Numbered from the stretch's first letter, positions 6,757 to 15,335 are shown. The stretch is 17,984 bases of DNA from CAYSCS01 sp964429695 (GCA_964429695.1 CAYSCS010000103.1:1-17984), one strand, 5' to 3'. Numbers and translations are program-made. Notes: generated by a model not told the origin, from the sequence alone.

Positions 6757-7692
6757 ATGTTTTTCCAGGGACAGAAAGTAGGAAAGTATCAGATATTGAG
6801 GTCAATAGGAAGTGGTGGATTCGGATCTGTTTATTTGGCTAAGGACACCTGGCTCAACATTAAAGTCGCTATAAAGGTTCCCCACAAACAGTCTCTAGAG
6901 CTTTTTAAACTTCTCAAAGAACCAAGACTCCAAGCAGCACTCAATCATCCTAACATAGTACGCATGATTTCGGCTGAAAAGGAGAACAAGATTTTTTTTA
7001 TGGTTATGGAGTATGTAAAGGGGAAAACGTTGGAAAAAATATTAGAGAAAGAGAAAACTCTAGACCTTGAAACTGCCATTGACTATATTATCCAAATTTC
7101 TCGCGGTGTTGAACACGCTCATAGAAATAAAATCATCCATCGCGATTTGAGGCCCTCTAATATAATGGTCTCTGAAGACGGAACCCTAAAAATAACAGAT
7201 TTTGGAACGTCGGCTTGGCTCAATAATGTCCCTTATGCCTCGACAAGAATAGGCTCTCCCCCTTATATGGCTCCAGAGCAGTTCCTGGGGAAAGCATCCT
7301 TCCAATCTGATATTTATTCAATTGGATGTATTTTTTATGAAATGATCATTGGAGACCCTCCAATCTTTGACCCTGATCCATTCAAAATTATGGAAAGAGC
7401 CCAGGAAGGGAAAATAACCCCCCCTCGTTTGCGAAATACCAGAATACCTAAAGAACTTGATGGGATTATCATGAATTGTCTTGCAAAAATAGAAAACAGA
7501 TATCAGAGGTCTTCAGATTTAATTCGAGATTTGATTAAATTCAAGGGTCAAGATTCACAAAAATCAGAAATGGATGACATTTGGAAAAGGATTAAAGCGA
7601 GGGAAAGGAGTGATTCTGGGCTTTGCTGGAATTGCCGCAGACCCCTACCTTACCGGACAAAGATTTGTCCCCGTTGCGGAGAACTTGTCTAG
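6757..7692 (+). CDS. Eukaryote-like Ser/Thr protein kinase with C-terminal zinc ribbon
   Basis: This is a Hanks-type protein kinase, probably cytoplasmic because no membrane helix is visible. Visible kinase elements are the glycine loop IGSGGFGSVY (residues 17-26), Lys40 in VAIKV, a likely helix C Glu55, the catalytic loop HRDLRPSN (128-135), DFG (148-150) and APE (172-174). The usual Lys of HRDLKPxN is Arg132, a conservative change that may still permit catalysis. A linker leads to a zinc ribbon of two CxxC pairs, Cys290/293 and Cys304/307. The gene starts one base after the rsmE stop, so it probably shares the heat-shock transcript. Its substrate is unknown. Most bacterial kinases of this class have a transmembrane segment and external sensor; this one has neither. 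Confidence 0.88.
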   Translation: MFFQGQKVGKYQILRSIGSGGFGSVYLAKDTWLNIKVAIKVPHKQSLELFKLLKEPRLQAALNHPNIVRMISAEKENKIFFMVMEYVKGKTLEKILEKEKTLDLETAIDYIIQISRGVEHAHRNKIIHRDLRPSNIMVSEDGTLKITDFGTSAWLNNVPYASTRIGSPPYMAPEQFLGKASFQSDIYSIGCIFYEMIIGDPPIFDPDPFKIMERAQEGKITPPRLRNTRIPKELDGIIMNCLAKIENRYQRSSDLIRDLIKFKGQDSQKSEMDDIWKRIKARERSDSGLCWNCRRPLPYRTKICPRCGELV

Positions 7693-7696
7693 GAGT

Positions 7697-7723
7697 TTGA
7701 CTTGAGAAAATAATTCTTATAAG
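7697..7723 (+). promoter_or_regulatory. Weak candidate promoter for ilvE-pilT-alaS
   Basis: TTGACT (7697-7702) and TATAAG (7718-7723) are separated by only 15 bases, shorter than ideal. The 82-base gap after the kinase gene is the largest break between 1625 and 12549 and so the natural place for a new promoter. No terminator hairpin is evident in it, so read-through from the chaperone operon is also possible. Confidence 0.35.
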
Positions 7724-7774
7724 ATGAATCACCCTTTTTAAGGATTATTAAAATCTTATTAATAGGAGTAATAA

Positions 7775-8698
7775 ATGAGTCCTTTTAAAGAAGATGGTAA
7801 AGTCTGGATGAATGGGAAGCTAACCCCCTGGAAGGAGGCTACCATTCATATTGCCTCGCATGTGATTCATTATGGAACATGTATCTTTGAAGGCTTCCGG
7901 GCTTACAGTAACCCTAAAGGGACTGCGATTTTCAGACTCCACGCTCATACAAAGCGTCTTTATAATTCATGTAAGATTTATCGTATGGAAATCCCCTATA
8001 CCCAGGATGAGTTTAATAAATCTATCATTGAGACAGTTAAGGCTAACAACCTCAAGGAATGTTACATAAGGCCTATTGTCTACAGGGGTTATGGAACATT
8101 GGGGGTTGACCCCTTTCCTAATCCCGTCGATTGTGCTATACTCGTTTGGGAATGGGGCAAATACCTAGGAGAGGAAGCCTTAGAAAAAGGAGTGGATGTG
8201 AGAGTTTCATCGTGGTGGAGAATGGCACCTAATACTTTCCCCGCGCTCGCAAAATCTGGGGCAAATTATATGAATTCCCAGCTTATTAAGATGGAAGCCC
8301 TAGTCGATGGTTATGTTGAAGGAATAGCCTTGAACATTAGGGGACATATAAGTGAAGGAAGTGGTGAGAATATTTTTTTGGTCATAGATGGTTGTGTTCA
8401 CACACCCCCTCTTTCTTCTTCGATTCTTCCTGGAATAACGAGAGACACAGTAATAAGAATCATTAAAGATTTAGGAATCCCTTTTGTGGAGGAGACTATT
8501 CCCCGAGAATTACTCTACATGGCAGATGAGGTTTTTTTCACAGGTTCTGCAGCTGAAATCACACCCATACGGTCTATAGATAAAATCAAAATAGGTGAGG
8601 GGAGGAGGGGCCCCATAACAAAAAAAATTCAAGATGAATTTTTTGCCTACATTCAAGGAAAAAAAGAAGATAAATATAACTGGTTAACTTATGTTTAA
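7775..8698 (+). CDS. ilvE: Branched-chain amino acid aminotransferase
   Basis: This class IV PLP enzyme interconverts leucine, isoleucine and valine with their 2-oxo acids using glutamate/2-oxoglutarate. Its 307 residues match the usual length. Landmarks are HYGTCIFEGFRAY (residues 32-44), RPIVYRGYGTLGV (99-111), the PLP-binding Lys160 in PALAKSGANYMNSQLIK, the cofactor loop EGSGENIF (194-201) and GSAAEITPI near the C-terminus. An AGGAG at 7764-7768 precedes the ATG with six bases of spacing. It is followed closely by pilT, with no other branched-chain biosynthesis gene in the window, so it appears to be a stand-alone copy. Confidence 0.95.
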   Translation: MSPFKEDGKVWMNGKLTPWKEATIHIASHVIHYGTCIFEGFRAYSNPKGTAIFRLHAHTKRLYNSCKIYRMEIPYTQDEFNKSIIETVKANNLKECYIRPIVYRGYGTLGVDPFPNPVDCAILVWEWGKYLGEEALEKGVDVRVSSWWRMAPNTFPALAKSGANYMNSQLIKMEALVDGYVEGIALNIRGHISEGSGENIFLVIDGCVHTPPLSSSILPGITRDTVIRIIKDLGIPFVEETIPRELLYMADEVFFTGSAAEITPIRSIDKIKIGEGRRGPITKKIQDEFFAYIQGKKEDKYNWLTYV

Positions 8699-8709
8699 AA
8701 GGGGGGATT

Positions 8710-9885
8710 ATGGAAATTGATGAATTATTAAAAATCGCAATTGAGAATGATGCTTCTGACCTTCATTTGAAGGCAGGAAATCACCCCATCATTCGCATCC
8801 ACGGAATGTTGAAGCCTTTGACCAATTTCCCAAAGTTGACACCTAGGGAAACTTTTCAGCTCGCAGAGCAGATAACCAATGAATATCAGAAAGAGGTTCT
8901 CAAAAAAGAGCTTGATATTGACTTAGCCTATAGCCTTCCTGGCTTCGGCAGGTTCAGGGGAAGCATCTATCATCAGAGAGGAACGATAGCCATAACCTTG
9001 AGGATCATTCCCTTGGAGGTAAAGACAATAAGAGAGTTGCTCCTCCCCAAGGTTCTGGAAAAAATATCCTTGGAGCAGAGGGGGTTGGTGTTGGTAACAG
9101 GGACAACAGGCTCAGGAAAGACGACAACTTTGGCAGCGATGGTTAATCACATCAATGAGAATCGCGTAGAAAATATAATTACCATCGAAGACCCTATTGA
9201 GTACCTTCACCGAGATAAGAAAAGCACAATAAGTCAAAGAGAGGTTGGGCTGGATGTCTCCAGTTTCTCTCGTGGATTAAGAGCTTCTTTGAGAGAAGAC
9301 CCTGATGTCATTCTTGTTGGCGAGATGAGAGATGCAGAAACAATTGGGACAGCCCTCCTTGCTGCTGAAACGGGGCACCTTGTTTTGAGTACACTTCATA
9401 CTCTGGATGCGCCGGAAACAATAAATAGAATCATCTCTGTATTTCCTCCTCACCATCAGAGACAGATAAGACTTCAGCTGGCATCCATCCTCAAAGCAGT
9501 TATCTCCATGCGTCTCATACCGAAGAAAGATGGCCTCGGTAGAGTCCCAGCTGTTGAGGTGATGATTGCCACTCCCTATATTCAGGAGTGTATCAATGAT
9601 AGGGAAAAAACAATTTTTATCCGCGATGCTATCGCTGCAGGTGTTTCTCAGTATGGCATGCAAACATTCGACCAGTCGATCTATCAACTGTATAAAGAGG
9701 GATATATTTCTTATGAACAGGGCCTGAGGTATTCGTCAACTCCTGATAATTTCAAGCTGAGAGTGATGGGAATCAGAGCAGCTGCTGATATTGCCCTTGA
9801 AGAAATGGAAAAAGAAATGGGAAGAATCGAGCGAGAAGAAAAAGAAATGGTCGAAGAAGAAGAACATGAAGATAAGACACATTAA
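8710..9885 (+). CDS. pilT: Type IV pilus retraction ATPase PilT
   Basis: PilT is the hexameric motor that retracts type IV pili for twitching motility or DNA uptake; it works at the inner membrane's cytoplasmic face. The N-terminal PAS-like domain (ASDLHLKAGNHPIIRIHG) is typical. The RecA-like domain has Walker A GTTGSGKT (residues 131-138), the Asp box TIEDPIEY, Walker B with DPDVILVGEMRD and the His box ETGHLVLSTLHT. The C-terminal region has IRDAIAAGVSQYGMQTFDQS, a diverged form of the usual AIRNLIRE retraction motif. The protein ends in an acidic, Glu/Lys-rich tail of about 30 residues. AGGGGGGAT precedes the start, 11 bases after ilvE. No other pilus gene is nearby. Confidence 0.92.
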   Translation: MEIDELLKIAIENDASDLHLKAGNHPIIRIHGMLKPLTNFPKLTPRETFQLAEQITNEYQKEVLKKELDIDLAYSLPGFGRFRGSIYHQRGTIAITLRIIPLEVKTIRELLLPKVLEKISLEQRGLVLVTGTTGSGKTTTLAAMVNHINENRVENIITIEDPIEYLHRDKKSTISQREVGLDVSSFSRGLRASLREDPDVILVGEMRDAETIGTALLAAETGHLVLSTLHTLDAPETINRIISVFPPHHQRQIRLQLASILKAVISMRLIPKKDGLGRVPAVEVMIATPYIQECINDREKTIFIRDAIAAGVSQYGMQTFDQSIYQLYKEGYISYEQGLRYSSTPDNFKLRVMGIRAAADIALEEMEKEMGRIEREEKEMVEEEEHEDKTH

Positions 9886-9888
9886 TAA

Positions 9889-12549
9889 ATGAAGGCTCAG
9901 GAGATAAGAGAACAATTCCTAGATTTTTTCGCTAAAAAAAAACATAGAATAATCAAAAGCTCTCCTCTTCTTCCGAAAGATGATCCAACAATTCTCTTTA
10001 CAAATGCAGGAATGAATCAATTTAAAAATGTTTTTCTTGGCCTTGAGAAAAGGCCTTATAAGAGAGCAGCTTCTATTCAGAAGTGTATGAGGGTAAGCGG
10101 AAAGCATAATGATTTAGAACAGGTAGGGAAAACAACCAAACACCATACTTTCTTCGAAATGTTAGGTAACTTCTCCTTTGGTGATTATTTCAAGGAAGGA
10201 GCGATTCAATATGCTTGGGAGCTTGTGACTCAAATTTTCAAGCTGGATGAGGTAAGAATCTATGTCACAATTTATGAAGAGGATGAGGAAGCATTCAGCA
10301 TTTGGAACAAAAGAATCGGGATCCCTGCAGATAAAATATTCAGTTTTGGAAAGGACGATAATTTTTGGGCCATGGGAGAGACAGGACCATGTGGACCTTG
10401 TTCTGAAATTCATTATGACGTGGAGGGAGAAATTGGGAGTGAAGATGCATACAGGCTCATAAAAGAAGGAAGCGATAGATTTATTGAGCTTTGGAATCTC
10501 GTTTTTATGGAATTCTATCAGGATGAAAAAGGGATACTCCATCCGTTGCCGTCTCCATCCATCGATACAGGAATGGGGCTGGAAAGACTAGCAGCCGCGC
10601 TTCAAAGGAAGAAAAGCAATTTTGAGACCGACCTTTTTCTTCCTCTAATAGAGGAAATCTGCAATCTCAGCGCTCGAGAATATCCTGCAAATGATGAGGG
10701 TGATATTTCTATGAGGATAATAGCTGACCATATCCGAGCAATATCTTTTTTGATAGTAGATGGTATCACGCCTTCAAATGAAGGAAGAGGATACGTATTG
10801 CGGAGGTTAATCAGACGTGCATATCGAAATGGAAACCTCCTGGGCATCGATGAACCATTTCTCTTTAAGCTCACCGGCACAGTAGCAGAAACAATGAAAG
10901 AAGCTTACCCTGAATTACTTTCGGCTGCAAACTACATTTCTGAAATCTGTCTCGCCGAAGAAAGGCGATTTTCTCATACACTCACTGCCGGGTTGCGCAC
11001 TTTTTATCAATTTGTAAAGGAAGCGAAAGATAAAGGCAAAAACATTTTATCAGGAGAAAAAGTGTTCAAACTCTATGATACTTTTGGCTTTCCTCCTGAC
11101 CTCTCTCTTGAGTTGGCAGAAGAGTATAAAGTTCAAATAGATGAGGTTGGATTTCATGAAGAGCTTGAAAAACAGCGCCAGCGTGCCCGCCAATCTTGGA
11201 TTGGAGAGCTTAGAAGTGAAGAGAAAAAAGCTTATCAAGCATTATGCGACTTTTCAATAGAGTTCGTTGGATATGAAAATGACTCTGTTGAGGAGGCCAG
11301 AATAATAGCTATTTTGAAAGATAAAAAGATCTGCCAAGAACTGAAGGAAGGGGAATACGGGGAAGTTATTCTTGATAAAACTCCTTTTTATGCCGAAGCA
11401 GGAGGACAGATTGGGGATTCTGGGTTTTTGAAGAATCCTCATTTTTCTGCTCTAGTTGAAACCGCATATTTTCCCATTCCTCAAGTCATTTCTCATAAAA
11501 TAAAAGTAATATCGGGAAGGTTAATGAAAGGAGAAAAAGTAGAGGCTTCTGTGGATGTTCCAAGACGAAAGGCACTGAGAAAAAATCATACAGCAACTCA
11601 TCTCCTTCATGCTTCTCTCAGGCACATTCTTGGTGACCATGTTAAGCAGGCAGGTTCGCTTGTTTCCCCCTCCCGACTGAGATTTGATTTTACTCATTTT
11701 TCTCCACTCACCGAACTAGAAATAAAGCAGGTTGAGTCCCTCATCAATGAAAAGATAAGAGAAAATTTAGAGGTGAAGACAAAAATAACAACCCTTGATG
11801 AAGGAATAAAAGAAGGTGCCATTGCCATTTTCGAAGAAAAATATGGAGAAAGGGTGAGAATGGTGATAATTAACAATTTCAGCAAGGAACTCTGCGGGGG
11901 AATTCATGTAAACTTCACTGGAGAAATAGGGATATTAAAAATAGTTTCTGAAACGAGCGTAGCAGCGGGAATGAGAAGAATAGAAGCCCTTACAGGCGAA
12001 GAAGCCTTGAAATATATTGAGGAGGAAGAATCACTCTTAAGAGAAATTCAAATCCTCCTCAATTCACCCCGAAAAGAACTTCTGAAGCAGATTCGAAAAC
12101 TAAAAGAATCTCTGAAGGAAGCAGAAAAGGAAAACAAGTCGTTGAGAAGAAAATTGATAAGCTTAAAAATCCAAAGACAAGAGCCCCTTGAGAAAATAAA
12201 GGGAATACCGTTATTTATCAAGAGAGTGGACGACTTAAACCTCGATGAGTTGAGAGAGTTAGCAGATTCCTTGAAACAGAAACTCGGACAGGGATTGGTA
12301 GTATTGGGAACGAATTATGAGAAAAGAGCATTCATTGTGATTAGTATCAGCAAGGAACTTGCTCAGATAATAAGAGCGGACTATTTAATAAAATTAATCT
12401 CTCCTCTTATTGGGGGTGGTGGTGGAGGAAGGGCTGATTTCGCTCAAGCGGGAGGAACGAAACCTGAAATGCTTGACCAGGCTTTAAGCCAAAGTAGGGA
12501 GGAAATTGAAAAGATATTAAGAGAAAAAAAAGCTAATTCCTCAGACTGA
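9889..12549 (+). CDS. alaS: Alanine-tRNA ligase
   Basis: AlaRS charges tRNA-Ala in the cytoplasm and hydrolyses mischarged products. The 886-residue length is normal. The class II catalytic core occupies the first 240 or so residues (FTNAGMNQFKNVFLG, GKHNDLEQVGKT, HHTFFEMLGNFSFGDYFK, DTGMGLERLA). The editing domain carries the zinc/substrate residues HTATHLLH (His567, His571) and CGGIH (Cys669, His673). A coiled-coil connector (about 690-770) leads to the DHHA1-type C-terminal domain with a glycine-rich segment GGGGGGRADFAQAGG. It starts three bases after the pilT stop without a clear Shine-Dalgarno sequence, suggesting translational coupling. No truncation or lost key residue is seen. Confidence 0.97.
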   Translation: MKAQEIREQFLDFFAKKKHRIIKSSPLLPKDDPTILFTNAGMNQFKNVFLGLEKRPYKRAASIQKCMRVSGKHNDLEQVGKTTKHHTFFEMLGNFSFGDYFKEGAIQYAWELVTQIFKLDEVRIYVTIYEEDEEAFSIWNKRIGIPADKIFSFGKDDNFWAMGETGPCGPCSEIHYDVEGEIGSEDAYRLIKEGSDRFIELWNLVFMEFYQDEKGILHPLPSPSIDTGMGLERLAAALQRKKSNFETDLFLPLIEEICNLSAREYPANDEGDISMRIIADHIRAISFLIVDGITPSNEGRGYVLRRLIRRAYRNGNLLGIDEPFLFKLTGTVAETMKEAYPELLSAANYISEICLAEERRFSHTLTAGLRTFYQFVKEAKDKGKNILSGEKVFKLYDTFGFPPDLSLELAEEYKVQIDEVGFHEELEKQRQRARQSWIGELRSEEKKAYQALCDFSIEFVGYENDSVEEARIIAILKDKKICQELKEGEYGEVILDKTPFYAEAGGQIGDSGFLKNPHFSALVETAYFPIPQVISHKIKVISGRLMKGEKVEASVDVPRRKALRKNHTATHLLHASLRHILGDHVKQAGSLVSPSRLRFDFTHFSPLTELEIKQVESLINEKIRENLEVKTKITTLDEGIKEGAIAIFEEKYGERVRMVIINNFSKELCGGIHVNFTGEIGILKIVSETSVAAGMRRIEALTGEEALKYIEEEESLLREIQILLNSPRKELLKQIRKLKESLKEAEKENKSLRRKLISLKIQRQEPLEKIKGIPLFIKRVDDLNLDELRELADSLKQKLGQGLVVLGTNYEKRAFIVISISKELAQIIRADYLIKLISPLIGGGGGGRADFAQAGGTKPEMLDQALSQSREEIEKILREKKANSSD

Positions 12550-12624
12550 GATCAAGGATGAGAAAATCAAGCTAAAATCACCCCAAAAGAGGATTGATTT
12601 AAGTTAAATGATTTGTAAACATAG

Positions 12625-13242
12625 ATGACCACCATGAAGCAAAAAAGGAAAGAATCGAGTGAAAATTACTTAAGGAAGATAGTATTATTGATCTTAATCC
12701 TCCCTCTTATTCCCTCTCTTATCTCCCCAAGACTCTTTGCTGAGTTGAAAAAAGAAAGAATGTATGACACCCTTATTCAGGTAATTAGTAGTAAATATGA
12801 TATTCCCTCTGACTTAATTCATTCAATAATTCGCACAGAATCTAACTATGATCCCTTAGCAATTTCTCCAAAAGGAGCCATGGGTTTGATGCAATTGATG
12901 CCTGAAACAGCTAAAGTATACGGAGTTAATAATGTTTTTGACCCTGCTGAAAATATAGAGGGAGGCGTTAAATATTTGAATGATTTGATAAAACTCTTCA
13001 ACAGGAAAACACATCTCGTCCTTGCTGCCTACAACGCCGGGCAAGAAGCTGTGAAGAAATATGGAGGGATACCACCCTACAAGGAAACAAAAGAATATAT
13101 AAGGCAAATCATGTCTTCTTATAATGAGTTGACGATAAGAAAAAAAACAATTATCTATAAATTTTATGATAAATCTGGAAGATTAGTTCTTACTAATACT
13201 CCTTATCTTTATTCTTTCAGAAGAGAAGAAGAGGGAAATTAA
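12625..13242 (+). CDS. Lytic transglycosylase, SLT domain, exported
   Basis: This is a muramidase-like enzyme that cleaves peptidoglycan between MurNAc and GlcNAc. Residues 17-39 form a signal peptide or anchor (basic segment, then LLILILPLIPSLI, possible cleavage after LFA). The SLT domain follows: catalytic Glu72 in IIRTESNYDP, the GAMGLMQLMPETA motif, NIEGGVKYL and AAYNAGQEAV. The tail IIYKFYDKSGRLVLTNTPYL resembles the short DUF4124-type beta motif often attached to such enzymes. Two starts are possible, ATG at 12625 and ATG at 12634; neither has a clear ribosome-binding site. The 75 bases after alaS contain no terminator I can recognise. Its 3' end nearly abuts the convergent lipid-kinase gene. 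Confidence 0.88.
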   Translation: MTTMKQKRKESSENYLRKIVLLILILPLIPSLISPRLFAELKKERMYDTLIQVISSKYDIPSDLIHSIIRTESNYDPLAISPKGAMGLMQLMPETAKVYGVNNVFDPAENIEGGVKYLNDLIKLFNRKTHLVLAAYNAGQEAVKKYGGIPPYKETKEYIRQIMSSYNELTIRKKTIIYKFYDKSGRLVLTNTPYLYSFRREEEGN

Positions 13243-13249
13243 TTTTTTA

Positions 13250-14185
13250 TCAGATATATCCTTTGACCAGAAAATTTCTCTGAATGATTTCAAAGATAGC
13301 AGGTAGCTTACCGAGTTGTTCTCCGTCAAGTTCGATTAAGGCCTCATCTAAACCCAGGGGAATTGCCTCTATCTTTTTCCCTCTGATCAGAGATATTTTT
13401 GGATGGGAAAGATGGGTCCCAACATAGATTTTCCATACATTTTTGAAAAAGTCCATCAGCTTCATTCCTCTGATAAGAACAACATCAAAGAGTCCGTCGT
13501 CTAATTTTGCCTGGGGAGCTATTTTCATCCCTTTTCCAAAAACTCCGCCGTTAGAGATTGCGCCGATTAAGTAATCATCCGGAGCTAATTCCTTATCATC
13601 TATCTTGATTTTGACTCTTTTATTCCTGTAATAAATAATCGTAGAAATTAAACACTTTAAATAAGAAGATGCCTTCCTCTTCATCCTGCTTTCGTTAACA
13701 CGTCTAACTACTTCACCTCCTATTCCGAAATCAGCTACATTGAGAAAATACCTTTCCTCATCTTCTCCTGCATGATTTTTAAAACGTACTTTTCCTATAT
13801 CTATGAGGGAAGAGGGGGCCTGAATGATTACCTTCAGAGCACTGATTAAATTCATAGGGATGGAAAGGCTTTTTATGAAATCACAACCTGAGCCTGAAGG
13901 GACTATCCCTAGAACAGTTTGGGGGTTGATAAGCTTTCTGCCTTCGTAGAACCCATTTGCAATCTCATTCATGGTTCCATCTCCACCCACTCCTACAATA
14001 AGCTCTGTTCCTTCTTTGATTGCCGCTCTTGAGATCTCTGTCGCTTGGAATGGTCTTTCAGTAAATTCAAGCTTGAATTCTTTGAGAAAAGTCCTTAGCG
14101 CTTCTTTTATTTGTTTCCATCTCTTTCCTGTCCGCCCTTTATCTGATTCAGGGTTGACGATGACCTGAGTCTTGAGAAGTTTCAT
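13250..14185 (-). CDS. Diacylglycerol kinase-like lipid kinase (DagK/LCB5 family)
   Basis: Members of this soluble, membrane-associated family phosphorylate diacylglycerol or related lipids and recycle lipid intermediates. The N-terminal catalytic domain has VIVNPESDKGRTGKRW (residues 8-23), the nucleotide-binding GVGGDGTMNEIANG (65-78) and IVPSGSGCDF. The C-terminal beta-rich domain includes YFLNVADFGIGGEVV, AISNGGVFGKGMKIAP, DDGLFDVVLIRG and IELDGEQLG. Its 311 residues suit the family. ATG at 14185 is chosen because AAGGA lies six bases upstream; a TTG at 14191 in the same frame has no such support. It is the last gene of a minus-strand group and its end lies seven bases from the convergent transglycosylase gene. 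The exact lipid substrate cannot be told from sequence. Confidence 0.88.
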   Translation of the reverse strand: MKLLKTQVIVNPESDKGRTGKRWKQIKEALRTFLKEFKLEFTERPFQATEISRAAIKEGTELIVGVGGDGTMNEIANGFYEGRKLINPQTVLGIVPSGSGCDFIKSLSIPMNLISALKVIIQAPSSLIDIGKVRFKNHAGEDEERYFLNVADFGIGGEVVRRVNESRMKRKASSYLKCLISTIIYYRNKRVKIKIDDKELAPDDYLIGAISNGGVFGKGMKIAPQAKLDDGLFDVVLIRGMKLMDFFKNVWKIYVGTHLSHPKISLIRGKKIEAIPLGLDEALIELDGEQLGKLPAIFEIIQRNFLVKGYI

Positions 14186-14195
14186 TTTCAATCCT

Positions 14196-14669
14196 TCAGT
14201 TTGAAGGTAGTTTTTTCTTGAAAAGAGAAATACCTATTATTCCACCAAGAGAACCTAAAAAGGAAAAGACCACCACTGAAACAAAAAGCCCGAGCATAAA
14301 TAACGGGGCTGAAAACCCCGAAGTTCCTTTCTCAATCCATGCTTCCCATCCCGAGGGCATTTCTTCAGCAAATTCTGAAAAGGATTCCATTATACGGCGA
14401 AAGAAGGCATTGTTAATGGCTGTAAATGGGATGCTTATGATCGATTCAATGACTGCAGCTATTATTCCTGTTAATATCCCCAGGATTGCACCGTCTCCAG
14501 CACCAAGAGCGACCGGAGAATCTTTGGAAAAAAAGTAAGCAGCAAGAATCGCTCCTCCAATAATCCACAGACAACAAAAACAGTTAAAAAATGGCGCGCC
14601 AGAGAGTATTCCTGCTAATATTCCTCCAATTAGCGCTGGTGCAAACATCGCCGGCTTTTGAGCATTCAT
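14196..14669 (-). CDS. Small Gly-rich integral membrane protein, unknown function
   Basis: I do not recognise a characterised family. The 157-residue protein has about four hydrophobic segments, near residues 10-27, 31-48, 56-85 and 118-150. Segment two holds the cluster FNCFCCLWIIGGAILAAYFF, with Cys30, Cys32 and Cys33. Similar NC-x-CCLW segments seem familiar from small proteins of Acidobacteria-like genomes, but this is recollection only. A polar, acidic stretch (about 90-115, FSEFAEEMPSGWEAWIEKG) separates the last two segments. GGGAGG stands a few bases before the ATG at 14669, giving a strong start. It lies between the DUF2085 gene (30 bases upstream) and the lipid-kinase gene (about ten bases downstream), so the three probably form one operon. 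Confidence 0.8.
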   Translation of the reverse strand: MNAQKPAMFAPALIGGILAGILSGAPFFNCFCCLWIIGGAILAAYFFSKDSPVALGAGDGAILGILTGIIAAVIESIISIPFTAINNAFFRRIMESFSEFAEEMPSGWEAWIEKGTSGFSAPLFMLGLFVSVVVFSFLGSLGGIIGISLFKKKLPSN

Positions 14670-14699
14670 TCTTCCTCCCTTTTCATTTATTTAATTATT

Positions 14700-15203
14700 C
14701 TATTTATTTTTTAATTTTAATTTCAAGGGAAATTTTTTACTTATTTCCAGAAAAACTTCAGCTAATCCTTTGATGAAGTAAAAAGGAAGTAAGATACCCC
14801 ATATAAACCCCAAGCTACATCTTATCAATTTTGAACTTTCCCAAAAATGCAGAAAATTCCCCAAAACATCGATAAGCACAGGGAGAGAAAAAGCAACAAA
14901 GATTTTTTTCCCAGGGAGAGTAAGAAGAAATAAACTTCTCCACAAAGGACAGATGAGGAGGCCTATGAGAAAACCAAGGTAAATACCAAGACAGCGCGCA
15001 CAAACTGCAAGAGGATGACCGAAGATGAAAAAACAGCGCGAAGGGATTTGATGACAGAGAGGAGCGAAAAAGGAGTATAAATAAATGTGCCATTTAGAAG
15101 AGATGTATTTTAGATAAGGAGCAAGAAAGATGGCACAATTCAAAGATACAAGAAGGATTAGCGAAGAAACATAGACAAGCAATATGATTTTTTTTTCGTT
15201 CAT
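14700..15203 (-). CDS. DUF2085 family membrane protein
   Basis: The family has no established function. Its hallmark is visible: PLCHQIPSRCFFIFG followed by HPLAVCARCLGIYLGF, with Cys50, His51, Cys57, Cys68 and Cys71, suggesting a metal site or disulphides at the membrane face. About four hydrophobic helices are present, near residues 6-29, 70-86, 95-115 and 130-150. The chosen ATG at 15203 gives 167 residues. A TTG at 15233 in the same frame would add ten residues, but no ribosome-binding site supports it, and the one for the ATG is weak too. It heads the minus-strand group and is divergent from the trypsin-fold/TPR gene. Confidence 0.85.
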   Translation of the reverse strand: MNEKKIILLVYVSSLILLVSLNCAIFLAPYLKYISSKWHIYLYSFFAPLCHQIPSRCFFIFGHPLAVCARCLGIYLGFLIGLLICPLWRSLFLLTLPGKKIFVAFSLPVLIDVLGNFLHFWESSKLIRCSLGFIWGILLPFYFIKGLAEVFLEISKKFPLKLKLKNK

Positions 15204-15256
15204 CAAATTCTTAAAGAAAGAGGATACTTTCAAACAGTCTAATTTTCAATAAAGAT

Positions 15257-15285
15257 TTGACATGTTGTGAATCAAGTTGTAAATT
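15257..15285 (+). promoter_or_regulatory. Candidate promoter for the trypsin-fold/TPR gene
   Basis: A perfect TTGACA at 15257-15262 is followed 17 bases later by TAAATT (15280-15285), a mediocre -10. An alternative -10, TGTAAA at 15278-15283, has 15-base spacing. It lies in the divergent region between the DUF2085 gene and the plus-strand gene starting at 15336. Confidence 0.4.
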
Positions 15286-15323
15286 TGTATTAGCTTTAAA
15301 GGGAAAAATTAGTGAAGCACTGT

Positions 15324-15330
15324 GAGGAGG
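15324..15330 (+). promoter_or_regulatory. Ribosome-binding site fixing the ATG at 15336
   Basis: GAGGAGG lies five bases before ATG 15336. This favours that start over a GTG at 15312 in the same frame, and leaves a clean signal peptide at the N-terminus. Confidence 0.7.
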
Positions 15331-15335
15331 TAAGG

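Noticed and set aside
12535..12600. Terminator after alaS (CTCA-GAC-TGAG)
   Set aside because: The stem is only four pairs and is not followed by a T-run.
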